Below, piece by piece: positions 25,346-34,389 of a stretch of DNA of 44,641 nucleotides. The stretch comes from Amycolatopsis anabasis. GTDB lineage: Bacteria > Actinomycetota > Actinomycetes > Mycobacteriales > Pseudonocardiaceae. The notes beneath the pieces were generated by a model. That model was not told where the DNA came from. It ran no database searches and worked only from the letters and a program-made list of their open reading frames with translations. The translations under genes and the position numbers were made by a program. How positions within the stretch are numbered: the stretch's first letter is position 1; each line of letters begins with the position of its first letter. Location of the stretch: positions 6,470 to 51,110 of the forward strand of contig NZ_VTHK01000061.1 in NCBI RefSeq assembly GCF_009765355.1, read 5' to 3'.

Positions 25346-26413
25346 ATGTCCGGAGCCAACGACAACCAGGACTCGAAGCCGGCCGACACCCTTGCGCCGG
25401 AAACCCTGCAGGCCGCGATCAAAAAAGCCGAAGCCGATTTCGAGGCCGCCGCGGATCTGGAGGCCTTGGCCACGGTCAAACCGGCCCACCTCGGTGACCA
25501 CGCGCCGCTGATGCTGGCCCGCCGTGAGATCGGGGCGCTGCCCAAGAGCGAGAAGGCCGAGGCCGGCAAGCGGGTGAACGAGGCCCGTCAGGCCGTTCAG
25601 CGTGCGTTCGACTCCCGTCGCGCGGTCCTGCAGGCCGAACGCGACGAGCGGGTGCTCCGCGACGAGGCCGTGGACGTGACGCTCCCGTGGGACCGGATCC
25701 CGCGCGGTGCCCGGCACCCGATCACCACGATCGCCGAACGGGTCGCCGACGTGTTCGTCGGCATGGGCTGGGAGGTGGCCGAAGGCCCCGAGCTCGAAGC
25801 CGAGTGGTTCAACTTCGACGCGCTGAACTTCGGCAAGGACCACCCGTCGCGCCAGTTGCAGGACACCTTCTACGTGGGCGACGAGGGCTCCGGCCTGGTG
25901 CTGCGCACGCACACGTCGCCGGTGCAGGCCAGGGCGCTGCTGCACCGCGACCTGCCGGTCTACGTGGTCTGCCCGGGCCGCACCTACCGCACCGACGAGC
26001 TGGACGCGACGCACACGCCGGTGTTCTCCCAGGTCGAGGGCCTCGCGGTGGACAAGGGCATCACCATGGCCCATCTGAAGGGCACCCTGGACCTGTTCGC
26101 CCAGGCGATGTTCGGCCAGAACGCCAAGACCCGCCTGCGCCCGCACTTCTTCCCGTTCACCGAGCCGTCCGCCGAGGTCGACGTGTGGTTCGAGGAGAAG
26201 AAGGGTGGCGCCGGCTGGGTCGAATGGGGCGGCTGCGGCATGGTCAACCCCAACGTCCTGCGCGCCTGCGGCGTCGACCCCGAGGTGTACTCCGGGTTCG
26301 CGTTCGGCATGGGCCTCGAGCGCACGCTGCAGTTCCGCAACGGCATTCCCGATATGCGCGACATGGTGGAGGGCGACATCCGGTTCACCCTTCCCTTCGG
26401 AACGGAGGCATAG
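25346..26413 (+). CDS. pheS: Phenylalanine--tRNA ligase alpha subunit
   Basis: 355 residues, normal length. The N-terminal coiled coil that holds tRNA (about 20-95) is followed by the class II catalytic core with HPITTIAERVADVFVGMGW, RTHTSPVQARALL (motif 2 region), FTEPSAEVDVWF and motif 3 GFAFGMGLERTLQ. It forms the (alpha-beta)2 enzyme with PheT. ATG 25346 has GAGGAG upstream. The 125-base leader contains a -10-like TAGAAT at 25266-25271 without a clear -35; I see no T-box. The stop overlaps pheT by one base. Confidence 0.99.
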   Translation: MSGANDNQDSKPADTLAPETLQAAIKKAEADFEAAADLEALATVKPAHLGDHAPLMLARREIGALPKSEKAEAGKRVNEARQAVQRAFDSRRAVLQAERDERVLRDEAVDVTLPWDRIPRGARHPITTIAERVADVFVGMGWEVAEGPELEAEWFNFDALNFGKDHPSRQLQDTFYVGDEGSGLVLRTHTSPVQARALLHRDLPVYVVCPGRTYRTDELDATHTPVFSQVEGLAVDKGITMAHLKGTLDLFAQAMFGQNAKTRLRPHFFPFTEPSAEVDVWFEEKKGGAGWVEWGGCGMVNPNVLRACGVDPEVYSGFAFGMGLERTLQFRNGIPDMRDMVEGDIRFTLPFGTEA

Positions 26414-28938
26414 TGCGAGTCCCCGTGAGCTGGCTGACCGAGCACCTCGGCATCGGCGAGCCGGTCGGATCGCAGGAGCTGGTCGACGCCTTCATCAAGA
26501 TCGGCATCGAGGTCGACGACGTGCGGCCGCTCGACCACGTGACCGGCCCGCTCGTGGTCGGACGAGTGGCCGAGATAGAGGAACTGACCGAGTTCAAGAA
26601 GCCGATCCGGTACTGCCGGGTCGAGGTCGGCGAGGACCAGGCCGCGGACGAGGCGGACGACGCCGAAGAGGGCCCGTCCGGCCTGAAGACCCGCGGCATC
26701 ATCTGCGGCGCGACCAACTTCGCCGAGGGCGACCTGGTGGTCGTCGCGCTGCCGGGCGCGGTGCTGCCCGGCGGGTTCGAGATCGCTTCGCGCAAGACCT
26801 ACAACCGCGTCAGCGACGGCATGATCTGCTCGGCGCGTGAGCTCGGCCTCGGCGACGACCACGCGGGCATCCTGGTGCTGCCCCCGGGTACCGCGAGCCC
26901 CGGCGACGACGCCCGGTCCGTGCTCGACCTGGACGACACGGTGCTGGAGCTCGTGCCGTCCCCGGATCGCGGGTACGCGCTCTCGATCCGCGGCCTCGCC
27001 CGTGAGCTGTCGAACGCGCTGGACGTGCCGTTCGGCGATCCGGCCGCCCTGGAACTGCCCGAGGCCGAGGGTGACGCCTGGCCGGTCCGGATCGAGGACG
27101 CCGAAGGCTGCCCCCGGTTCGTGGTGCGCCGGGTCACCGGCCTGGACGCCGGCGCGCCCACGCCGTGGTGGATGCACCGCCGGCTCCTGCTGGCCGGCAT
27201 CCGGTCCATCTCGCTGGCCGTGGACGTCACGAACTACGTGATGCTCGAGCTCGGCCACCCGCTGCACGCCTGGGACACCAATTCCGTGCAGGGCGAACTG
27301 GTCGTGCGCCGCGCGAAGCCCGGCGAGAAACTGACCACTTTGGACGGTGTGGTCCGCGATCTCGACCCGGACGACGTGGTCATCGCCGACGACACCGGCG
27401 CGGTGTCCCTCGCCGGCACCATGGGTGGCGCGAGCACCGAGATCACCCCGGAGAGCACCGATGTGCTGCTCGAGGCCGCGCACTGGGACCCACCGTCGAT
27501 CAGCCGAACCGCCCGGCGGCACAAGCTCTTCTCCGAGGCGGCGAAACGCTTCGAGCGGTTCACCGACCCGCAGCTGTGCCCTGCCGCGGTCGAACTGGCC
27601 GCGCGCCTGCTGCGCCAGTACGGCGACGGCAGCATCCAGCCCGGCCGCACCGACGAGGGGTCGGTCGAACCGTTGCCGCCGGTGACCATGCCGATGAACC
27701 TGCCAGACCAGGTCGCCGGCGTGCGGTACCAGCGCGGTGTGACCGTGCGCAGGCTGACGCAGATCGGCTGCAAGGTCTCGGTGGGCACCAGTGACGACGG
27801 CACGGCCCTGGTCACCGCCTACCCGCCCAGCTGGCGGGGCGACCTCGGCCAGCCCGCGGATCTGGTCGAGGAGGTGCTGCGGCTGGAGGGCTACGACAGC
27901 ATCCCGTCCGAGGTGCCGCCCGCACCCGCCGGGCGCGGGTTGACCGACGCCCAACGCCGCCGTCGCACCGTTTCCCGTGCGCTCGCCGAAGCCGGCTATG
28001 TCGAAGTGCTCCCCTTCCCGTTCATGTCGAAGTCCACTTGGGACGCTTTCGGCCTGGCCGAGGACGACGTGCGCCGCAACACCGTGCGGGTGCTGAACCC
28101 GCTGGAGTCCGACAAGGACCAGCTGGCGACCTCGCTGCTACCCGGCCTGCTCGAAACGTTGCAGCGCAACACCTCCCGTGGTTTCAAGGACGTCGCCCTG
28201 TTCCACATCGGACAGGTCGTCCTGCCCAGCCCGAACCCGGTCCCGATGCCGGCCCTCGGCGTCGACCGTCGGCCCACCGACGAGGAACTCGCCCAGCTCG
28301 AAGCCTCGGTGCCGGAGCAGCCGGTGCACGTCGCGGTCGTGCTGGCCGGACAGCGCGAGCGCGCCGGCTGGTGGGGCGGCGGCGAGCAGGCGACCTGGGC
28401 CGACGCGGTGCAGGCCGCCCGTACGGTCGCCGCGGCGGCCGGGGTCGAACTGCGCGTGCAAGCCGCCGATCTGCTGCCCTGGCACCCGGGCCGCTGTGCC
28501 CAGTTGCGGGTCGGCGACTGGCCGGTCGGCCACGCGGGTGAGCTGCACCCCAAGGTGATCGAGGCGCTCGGCCTGCCCAAGCGCACGGTCGCGATGGAAC
28601 TCGACCTCGACGCGATCCCGCTGCCCGAGGGGCGGCCCGCGCCCTCGGTGTCGGCATACCCGCCGGTGCTGCTCGACGTGGCGCTCGTGGTGGATGCGAA
28701 GGTGCCGTCCGCGGACCTCGCCACCGCCCTGACCAGCGGGGCCGGTGACCTCCTGGAGGACATCTCGCTGTTCGACGTGTACAGCGGAGACCAGGTCGGC
28801 GAAGGCAAGCGTTCGCTCGCGTACAAACTGCGCTTCCGCGCGCCGGACCGGACGCTGAAGGTCGAAGAGGCCACCCAGGCACGCGATGCGGCCGTCGCCG
28901 CCGCGGCGGAACGTTTCGGCGCCACCCTGCGCGCCTGA
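26413..28938 (+). CDS. pheT: Phenylalanine--tRNA ligase beta subunit
   Basis: 841 residues, normal length. In order: N-terminal strand VPVSWLTEHLGIG, a tRNA-binding EMAP-like domain (about 40-155, ICGATNFAEGDLVVVALPGA), the B3/B4 editing domain (VVRRVTGLDAG, DVTNYVMLELGHPLHAWD), the B5 domain (VRRLTQIGCKV, LVEEVLRLEGYDSIP), the catalytic-like domain, and the C-terminal ferredoxin-fold anticodon-binding domain (YPPVLLDVALVVD). GTG 26413 shares one base with the pheS TAG. Confidence 0.99.
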   Translation: MRVPVSWLTEHLGIGEPVGSQELVDAFIKIGIEVDDVRPLDHVTGPLVVGRVAEIEELTEFKKPIRYCRVEVGEDQAADEADDAEEGPSGLKTRGIICGATNFAEGDLVVVALPGAVLPGGFEIASRKTYNRVSDGMICSARELGLGDDHAGILVLPPGTASPGDDARSVLDLDDTVLELVPSPDRGYALSIRGLARELSNALDVPFGDPAALELPEAEGDAWPVRIEDAEGCPRFVVRRVTGLDAGAPTPWWMHRRLLLAGIRSISLAVDVTNYVMLELGHPLHAWDTNSVQGELVVRRAKPGEKLTTLDGVVRDLDPDDVVIADDTGAVSLAGTMGGASTEITPESTDVLLEAAHWDPPSISRTARRHKLFSEAAKRFERFTDPQLCPAAVELAARLLRQYGDGSIQPGRTDEGSVEPLPPVTMPMNLPDQVAGVRYQRGVTVRRLTQIGCKVSVGTSDDGTALVTAYPPSWRGDLGQPADLVEEVLRLEGYDSIPSEVPPAPAGRGLTDAQRRRRTVSRALAEAGYVEVLPFPFMSKSTWDAFGLAEDDVRRNTVRVLNPLESDKDQLATSLLPGLLETLQRNTSRGFKDVALFHIGQVVLPSPNPVPMPALGVDRRPTDEELAQLEASVPEQPVHVAVVLAGQRERAGWWGGGEQATWADAVQAARTVAAAAGVELRVQAADLLPWHPGRCAQLRVGDWPVGHAGELHPKVIEALGLPKRTVAMELDLDAIPLPEGRPAPSVSAYPPVLLDVALVVDAKVPSADLATALTSGAGDLLEDISLFDVYSGDQVGEGKRSLAYKLRFRAPDRTLKVEEATQARDAAVAAAAERFGATLRA

Positions 28939-28950
28939 GCACGTGCTGAG

Positions 28951-28978
28951 CCTGGCCCGGCCCATCGGCCGGGTCAGG
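28951..28978. terminator. Bidirectional hairpin between pheT and the AlkD-like gene
   Basis: CCTGGCCCGGCC (28951-28962), loop CATC, GGCCGGGTCAGG (28967-28978): 12 pairs with one G-U. It lies between convergent genes and overlaps the last codons of the AlkD-like gene. Confidence 0.7.
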
Positions 28979-29669
28979 CGGCGCCGACGTGCTTCAACGC
29001 CTCCCGGACCGACAGCGGGGAAAGACCGGGGTGGGCCCGCACGAACGACCGGACCCAGCCCGGGCCGGTCTTCGCGTACTCGCGCAGTGCCCAGCCAATT
29101 CCTTTGCGCAGGAAGAAGTCTCGATCGTCCAGATTGGACTCGATCACTTCGGTCAGCAGGTCCAGATCGGTACCTTGTTTCGCGCCCACCTGGCAGATCA
29201 CCGCGGTGCGCCGCCGCCAGCGATCCGGATCGGTCGACCAGCGTCGCAACACCGGGGTGAGTGCTTCGGGTTTGGCCCGCAGCAGCGGACCGACACGGCG
29301 AATGGCGACTTCGTCGACGAAGTCCCACCAGGCGCCGGTGACGATCAGTTCCTCGTAGACCGGTAGCAGATCCGGGTCCTGCCACCGCGCATAGCGCCGA
29401 TCGCCGGTCAGATCGATGGCGAGGTACCGCTCCTCCCGGTACTCCGCCTCGCGCCAGAGCCGCAACACCGCCGCGACGAACGAGTCCCGATCGGACAGCG
29501 GATGTTCGGCGAACAGCGTCCGGGCGAGGCGGCTCCGGAGCGGTTTCGGCACACCGCGGAACGGCATTTCGGATTTCATGTACCGCTGCATTTCGGGTGC
29601 TTTGACCGGATCGGCGAGCCCCGCCAACCCGGTTCGGGCGGCTTGTACGAAAGCTGCCACGGATTCCAT
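28974..29669 (-). CDS. DNA alkylation repair protein (AlkD-like glycosylase)
   Basis: A 231-residue all-helical HEAT-repeat DNA glycosylase family member that removes N3- or N7-alkylated purines. The motifs match AlkD: MPFRGVPKPLRSRLARTLF, TGAWWDFVDEVA with the conserved Trp and catalytic Asp, and RKGIGWALREYAK near the end. ATG 29669 is preceded by AGGAG at 5 bases, so the GTG two codons earlier is less likely. It is convergent with pheT and divergent from the secreted hydrolase gene. A second alkylation-repair gene, Mpg, lies at 42363. Confidence 0.92.
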   Translation of the reverse strand: MESVAAFVQAARTGLAGLADPVKAPEMQRYMKSEMPFRGVPKPLRSRLARTLFAEHPLSDRDSFVAAVLRLWREAEYREERYLAIDLTGDRRYARWQDPDLLPVYEELIVTGAWWDFVDEVAIRRVGPLLRAKPEALTPVLRRWSTDPDRWRRRTAVICQVGAKQGTDLDLLTEVIESNLDDRDFFLRKGIGWALREYAKTGPGWVRSFVRAHPGLSPLSVREALKHVGAA

Positions 29670-29877
29670 CGCCACTCCTGCCCTGATCTGGTGAACGAGC
29701 GTAACGCGCGGTGTGGCACGCCCGGCCGTTGTGCCCCAATCGTGCGGTGTCTTCCCGCGGTGCCGGGCAAGTCCCGTCTATCGGTGGAGGGAAAAACTCG
29801 CGTCGTTGGGGGAGGTTGTTCGCAACCGTTGGTAGCTTCTCCGGGACTCCGGACAAAGGCCGAGGAAAAGGATCGAC

Positions 29878-31470
29878 GTGAACAGAATCGCAGCCGCGGT
29901 CGCGACTGCCGGCATTCTCGCCAGCGGCGTGACACTGGTGCCGACCGCCGTCGCGGCGCCCGCGCCAGGACCGGAATTCATGCCCGCACCGATCCACTGG
30001 GGTCCGTGCGAGTCGGAAAACCTGAAGAAGGCGAAGGCCGAATGCGGTTTCCTCGAGGTGCCGCTGGACTACCACGCACCCGGCGGGGCGAAGGTGTCGC
30101 TCGCGGTTTCCCGGGTCCGGCACACCACGGCCACCTCGCAGGGCGTCATGCTGGTCAATCCGGGTGGTCCCGGTGGTTCGGGCCTGGCCATGTCCATGCT
30201 CGGGCGGGCCGTGCCCAACCACGCGGGCGACGCGTACGACTGGATCGGCTTCGATCCGCGCGGTGTCGGCGCCAGCAAACCCGCGCTGACCTGTGACGGC
30301 GACTATTTCAGCTACAACCGTCCCGCGTACGTGCCGCGGACGCCGGAACTGGAGAAGACCTGGCTGGACCGGTCGCGGGGTTACGCGCAGGCGTGTGCGA
30401 CGAACGGTCCGCTGCTGGACCACATCAAGACCACCGACGTCGTGCAGGACATGGAGAGCCTGCGCAAGGCGCTGGGCGAGGAGCAGATCAACTACTTCGG
30501 CTTCTCCTACGGCACCTACCTCGGGCAGGTGTACGGCACGCTGTTCCCGCAGCGGGTCCGCCGGATGGTGCTGGACAGCAACGTCGACCCGCGCAAGGTC
30601 TGGTACCAGGCGAACCTCGCCCAGGATGTCGCGTTCGACCGCAACATCAAGATCTACTTCGACTGGGTCGCCAAGTACGACAACCTCTTCCACCTCGGCC
30701 GGACCGGAGCGGCGGTGGAGAAGCTCTGGTACGCCAAGCAGGCCGAACTGGCCAAGAACCCCGCGGGCGGTGTGATCGGGCCGGACGAGTGGACCGACAT
30801 CTTCCTGCAGGCCGGGTACTACCGGTTCGGCTGGGTGGACATCGCCAAGGCGTTCGCCGGCTGGGTGCACGGCGCCGACTGGACGACCCTGAAGGCGCTC
30901 TACGACGGCACCCACGCGCCGGGCGAGGACAACGGGTTCGCGGTTTACAATGCCGTGCAGTGCACCGACACCCAATGGCCGCGGAGCTGGAACCAGTGGC
31001 GGTTCGACAACTGGCTCACCCACTTCCGCGCCCCGTTCGAGACCTGGGGCAACGCCTGGTACAACGCGCCGTGCCTGTTCTGGCCGGCGAAGGCCGGCGA
31101 ACCGGTGGATGTGGACGGTAGCCGGGTGGCGGGCGCGCTGCTGGTCGGTGAGGAACTCGACGCCGCGACCCCGTTCGAGGGCAGCCTGGAGGTCCGCCGC
31201 CGTTTCCCGAACGCGAGGCTGATCGGTGAGCCCGGCGGCGCCACGCACGCCGACTCCCTTGCCGGGAACGCGTGCGTGGACGACAAGATCGCGGACTACC
31301 TGACCGACGGCAAACTGCCGCCGCGCAAACCCGGCAACCGCGCGGATGCCGAATGCGCACCGCTGCCGGATCCGGTGCCCGAAGGCGCCGACGCCAAGGC
31401 GGACGCGCAGGCGGCGGGCCAGCCCGCCGAACTCCGCTCGGCGTTGGTCGCCCGCGCCGCGCACCACTGA
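29878..31470 (+). CDS. Secreted alpha/beta hydrolase, tripeptidyl-aminopeptidase (TAP)-like
   Basis: A 530-residue exported serine hydrolase of the SlpD/SlpE and mycobacterial CaeA-like type. A Sec signal peptide covers about 1-27, ending AVAAPA. The oxyanion region is VNPGGPGGSG (93-102), the nucleophile S210 lies in GFSYGTYLG, and the acid and His are in the C-terminal TAP-like domain (GEELDAATPFEG, GATHADS). Such enzymes release N-terminal di- or tripeptides, or hydrolyse esters. GTG 29878 follows GAGGAAAAGGA. It stands alone, with a terminator at 31486-31520. Confidence 0.9.
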   Translation: MNRIAAAVATAGILASGVTLVPTAVAAPAPGPEFMPAPIHWGPCESENLKKAKAECGFLEVPLDYHAPGGAKVSLAVSRVRHTTATSQGVMLVNPGGPGGSGLAMSMLGRAVPNHAGDAYDWIGFDPRGVGASKPALTCDGDYFSYNRPAYVPRTPELEKTWLDRSRGYAQACATNGPLLDHIKTTDVVQDMESLRKALGEEQINYFGFSYGTYLGQVYGTLFPQRVRRMVLDSNVDPRKVWYQANLAQDVAFDRNIKIYFDWVAKYDNLFHLGRTGAAVEKLWYAKQAELAKNPAGGVIGPDEWTDIFLQAGYYRFGWVDIAKAFAGWVHGADWTTLKALYDGTHAPGEDNGFAVYNAVQCTDTQWPRSWNQWRFDNWLTHFRAPFETWGNAWYNAPCLFWPAKAGEPVDVDGSRVAGALLVGEELDAATPFEGSLEVRRRFPNARLIGEPGGATHADSLAGNACVDDKIADYLTDGKLPPRKPGNRADAECAPLPDPVPEGADAKADAQAAGQPAELRSALVARAAHH

Positions 31471-31485
31471 GGTTCGGCTCCCGGA

Positions 31486-31520
31486 GGGGCGTTCCGGCCT
31501 GTCTCGTGCCGGGGCGCCCC
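31486..31520 (+). terminator. Hairpin terminator after the secreted hydrolase
   Basis: GGGGCGTTCCGGC (31486-31498) pairs with GCCGGGGCGCCCC (31508-31520) over 13 positions, two of them G-U, with a 9-base loop. Located 16 bases beyond the stop. Confidence 0.68.
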
Positions 31521-31556
31521 TTCGCGCTGTCCGCGGCAGCGCGCGAATCGTCGCGT

Positions 31557-32195
31557 TCATGTCCTGACCGAGTCGAGACGGGTCACCGGTTCGGCGAGCG
31601 CGGTCAGTTCGGCGGGCACGTGTCGCGCGGTGAGCCGGGAATACCGCCGCCGCAGCGATGGGAGATCCTGCGGTACGGGCTCGCCGGACGGCGGGCCGAG
31701 TATTCGATCTCCCCGAGACTCTCCAGCAAACTCAGTTTCAGCGCCGCTTCGGGCTCGCCTTCTTCCCGCGGGCACACTTCGAACTGGCTGTGGGCGGCCG
31801 TGGCCAACAGCCCCGCTTTCTCGATCTCCCGCGGGACAAGGTCCATTCCGGACAGCGCATCGGGATTGACCAGCGTCCGGGTGAACGCCCTCCTCCCGCG
31901 CAGGATCAGCCAGCAGATCGCGTCGCGGAACTCTCCACCATCGGCGCCGCCGATGGCGATGCCGAACGCGGTCCAGAGATCCCAGCGATAGGCCCGGCGA
32001 TGCACCTGTCACAGCCGTTCCTGGAACCGCATCAACTCGGCAACGGACAGATCCGCCAACAGGTCTTCGAGGTGGCGCGAGATCTCTTCGCTGTCGGTCA
32101 CCCGGCAGAGCCTGCGCATCGCGTCGCGCGCGGAGGCGTGGCGACGCCGTTCCTGCTCCGCGCCTGATCACGCGCCAGATTTCGGACTCCTTCAT
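31557..32195 (-). pseudogene. Decayed DUF4240 gene (two frameshifts, one internal stop)
   Basis: From ATG 32195 the first codons read MKESEIWRVI. The DUF4240-like sequence then continues one frame over: EQERRRHASARDAMRRLCRV, EEISRHLEDLLADLSVAELM, RFQERL, a TGA at 32009-32011 where Trp is expected, then QVHRRAYRWDLWTAFGIAIG and DGGEFRDAICWLILRGRRAF. Near 31680 the frame returns to the first one for DLPSLRRRYSRLTARHV to the stop at 31557. The first shift is near 32160-32170 (one extra base). DUF4240 proteins carry the RAYRWDLW and FRDAICWLI-type motifs. Several independent lesions make true decay more likely than a sequencing error. The function of the family is unknown. Confidence 0.75.
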
Positions 32196-32323
32196 CGTGA
32201 CTCCCCACGGCTCGTTGTGATGATGCGATCACGCTAAGCCGGGGGTCCGACAATTTCGGAACGTGTCCGCGCGACGGCGAGCGGTGAGCAGAAACTGTCG
32301 GGGGTGGGCGCTAGCTTCGCGGC

Positions 32324-32806
32324 ATGATCGAAATCCAGCAATGTCGGACCGAGATCCGGCAGGACGACAACACCTATTCCGTCGAGGTCACCGCGAGCAA
32401 GGCCGATCCGGCCACCGTTCTGGTCCGGATCGGCGCAGCCGGTCCGCGGGGCGAACCGGTCGCCGACGGCCGGATCGAGGTGGCACCCGGCTCCGCGCCG
32501 GCACTGGGCACGCTCCTGGCGGAGGCGCTGCACTCCGCGGTGGGGCTCGATCCGCCAGGACGGCGAAGAAACCGGGACAGTCCCGCGAAACGAGGTCGCC
32601 CGTGGACCTCGTTGCTGGACGCGGAACTGGAACGTCGTTGGCTCGCCGGCGAAAGCGTCGAAGACATCGCGAAGCACTTCGAACGCACACCGGGCGGTAT
32701 TCGCGCCCGGCTGCCGCGGGTCGGCTGCGATCCGGTGAATCCCGGCGAGTACCTGCCGGTGCCGCCGAGCAAACGGGTTCGCGGAGGGGAGGGCGCCATG
32801 GACTAG
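32324..32806 (+). CDS. Hypothetical protein with C-terminal helix-turn-helix-like segment
   Basis: A 160-residue soluble protein I cannot assign to a named family. The first ~85 residues look like a small beta-rich domain (TYSVEVTASKADPATVLVRI, RIEVAPGSAPALGTLL). After a basic linker (GRRRNRDSPAKRGRP) comes a helical segment LDAELERRWLAGESVEDIA then KHFERTPGGIRARLPRVG, the kind of short helix-turn-helix found at the ends of some helicase or nuclease-associated proteins. ATG 32324 is used. It is divergent from the DUF4240 pseudogene and precedes the VOC gene by 41 bases. Confidence 0.65.
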   Translation: MIEIQQCRTEIRQDDNTYSVEVTASKADPATVLVRIGAAGPRGEPVADGRIEVAPGSAPALGTLLAEALHSAVGLDPPGRRRNRDSPAKRGRPWTSLLDAELERRWLAGESVEDIAKHFERTPGGIRARLPRVGCDPVNPGEYLPVPPSKRVRGGEGAMD

Positions 32807-32847
32807 GAGCGCGCGATCGCGGGTGCGGGTTGCGGGACAATCCGATC

Positions 32848-33246
32848 GTGATCGGTCACCTCGGCATCAACGTTCCTGATCTGGCGGCGGCGAAGGCCTA
32901 TTACGACGGGCTGATGCCCTTCCTCGGCTTCGACGAGTTCCTCAACGCCGAGGACCAGTTCGCCTACCGTCCGGCCGACGGCAAGCCCGGCACGTTCCTG
33001 TTCGTCTACCCGGCGCGGGAATCGGGCGAGTATTCCCGCCACCGGACTGGCCTTCAGCACGTCGCCTTCATGGTCAGGACACGCTCGGCCGTACTCGCGG
33101 CGCATGCCCAGGCCGTCCGCCTCGGTTCCGAGGTGCTGCACGAACCCCGGCACTTTCCCGAGTACCCGCCGCCCTACTTCGCGGCGTTCTGGCTCGATCC
33201 GTTCGGGATCATGCTCGAGGCGGTGTGCCACCACGACCGGGCCTGA
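32848..33246 (+). CDS. VOC-family (glyoxalase/bleomycin-resistance fold) protein
   Basis: A 132-residue vicinal-oxygen-chelate domain protein. It begins IGHLGINVPDLAAAKAYYDG, typical of the first beta-alpha-beta module with a metal-binding His, and later has TGLQHVAFMVRTRSAV and FWLDPFGIMLEAVCHH, with a second His and a Glu at metal-ligand positions. It may be a lyase, dioxygenase or drug-binding protein; the substrate is unknown. The start is GTG 32848 (VIGHLGIN). Not obviously part of an operon. Confidence 0.82.
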   Translation: MIGHLGINVPDLAAAKAYYDGLMPFLGFDEFLNAEDQFAYRPADGKPGTFLFVYPARESGEYSRHRTGLQHVAFMVRTRSAVLAAHAQAVRLGSEVLHEPRHFPEYPPPYFAAFWLDPFGIMLEAVCHHDRA

Positions 33247-33324
33247 CGCGTCCGCGCGTTCTCCGACCGGCACCGGGCGCGGTGTGGGACCGCTCACGGC
33301 GACCTGACCGCGGCGTAATCCGGT

Positions 33325-33360
33325 TTGATTGGATTTACGTCGGCATGCATAATCATGCGT
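33325..33360 (+). promoter_or_regulatory. argC promoter with overlapping ARG box
   Basis: -35 TTGATT (33325-33330), 17-base spacer, -10 CATAAT (33348-33353). The predicted transcription start, 33360-33361, coincides with the argC ATG, so the mRNA should be leaderless. TGCATAATCATGCG (33346-33359) is an ArgR ARG-box-like palindrome (GCAT/ATGC arms, AT-rich centre) covering the -10 and start site, placed for repression by ArgR and arginine. Confidence 0.75.
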
Positions 33361-34389
33361 ATGACGGTGAGGATCGCGGTAGCGGGAGCGAGCGGGTACG
33401 CGGGCGGTGAGCTGCTGCGCCTGCTGTTGGCGCATCCGGAGGTCGAAATCGGCGCGCTGACCGCGGCGAGCAACGCGGGTACGGCGCTGGGCAAGCACCA
33501 GCCACATCTGGTGCCCCTGGCCGACCGCGTGCTGGCCGAGACCACCGCCGAGACGTTGGCCGGGCACGACGTGGTGTTCCTCGCCCTGCCGCACGGCCAG
33601 TCCGGGGAGATCGCGGCGCGACTCGGTCCCGAGGTGCTGGTCGTCGATCTCGGCGCCGACCACCGGCTCGCCGAGGCGGCCGACTGGCAGCGCTGGTACG
33701 GCAGCGAGCACGCGGGCACCTGGCCCTACGGGCTCCCGGAACTGCCCGGGGCGCGCGAAAACCTGCGCGGCGCCAAGCGAATCGCCGTGCCGGGATGCTT
33801 CCCGACCGGCGGGTCGCTCGCGCTCGCGCCGGCGCTCGCGGCGGGACTGGTCCGGCCGGATGTGACGGTCGTCGCGGTGACCGGGACCTCCGGAGCGGGC
33901 AGGAGCCTGAAGCCGAACCTGCTCGGTTCCGAGGTGATGGGCTCGGCCACCGCGTACGGGGTCGGCGGCGCGCACCGGCACACCCCGGAGTTCGCCCAGA
34001 ACCTCGGCGCGGTGGCGGGGGAGCGGGTCACGGTGTCCTTCACCCCGGTGCTCGCCCCGATGCCCCGCGGGATCCTGACCACCGCGAGCGCGCCGTTGGT
34101 GTCCGAAGTGGACACCGGGGGCGCGCGTGCGGTGTACGAGAAGGCCTACGCCGCGGAACCGTTCGTGCAACTGCTGCCCGAGGGGAGCTGGCCGGCCACG
34201 GCCGCGACCCTCGGCTCGAACAACGTGCAGCTCCAGGTGACGGTCGACGCCGACGCGCGACGACTGGTCGTGGTAGCCGCCATCGACAACCTCACCAAGG
34301 GCACCGCGGGCGGTGCCGTCCAGTCCATGAACATCGCGCTCGGGTTCCCCGAGACCACCGGACTTTCCACCGTAGGAGTCGCGCCATGA
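33361..34389 (+). CDS. argC: N-acetyl-gamma-glutamyl-phosphate reductase
   Basis: 342 residues; NADPH-dependent reduction of N-acetylglutamyl phosphate to the semialdehyde, step 3 of arginine synthesis. The dinucleotide site is RIAVAGASGYAGGELLRLL; the catalytic Cys is in AVPGCFPTGG; the C-terminal region has LGSNNVQLQVTVDADARR. I choose ATG 33361 because the promoter predicts transcription starting there; upstream in-frame starts would lie in the promoter. First gene of argCJBDFRGH, overlapping argJ by 4 bases. Confidence 0.98.
   Translation: MTVRIAVAGASGYAGGELLRLLLAHPEVEIGALTAASNAGTALGKHQPHLVPLADRVLAETTAETLAGHDVVFLALPHGQSGEIAARLGPEVLVVDLGADHRLAEAADWQRWYGSEHAGTWPYGLPELPGARENLRGAKRIAVPGCFPTGGSLALAPALAAGLVRPDVTVVAVTGTSGAGRSLKPNLLGSEVMGSATAYGVGGAHRHTPEFAQNLGAVAGERVTVSFTPVLAPMPRGILTTASAPLVSEVDTGGARAVYEKAYAAEPFVQLLPEGSWPATAATLGSNNVQLQVTVDADARRLVVVAAIDNLTKGTAGGAVQSMNIALGFPETTGLSTVGVAP

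Noticed and set aside
28138..31560. Long minus-strand frame across pheT, the AlkD-like gene and the secreted hydrolase gene
   Set aside because: It crosses three well-supported genes in other frames, has no conserved domain, and its low-complexity composition is typical of shadow frames.
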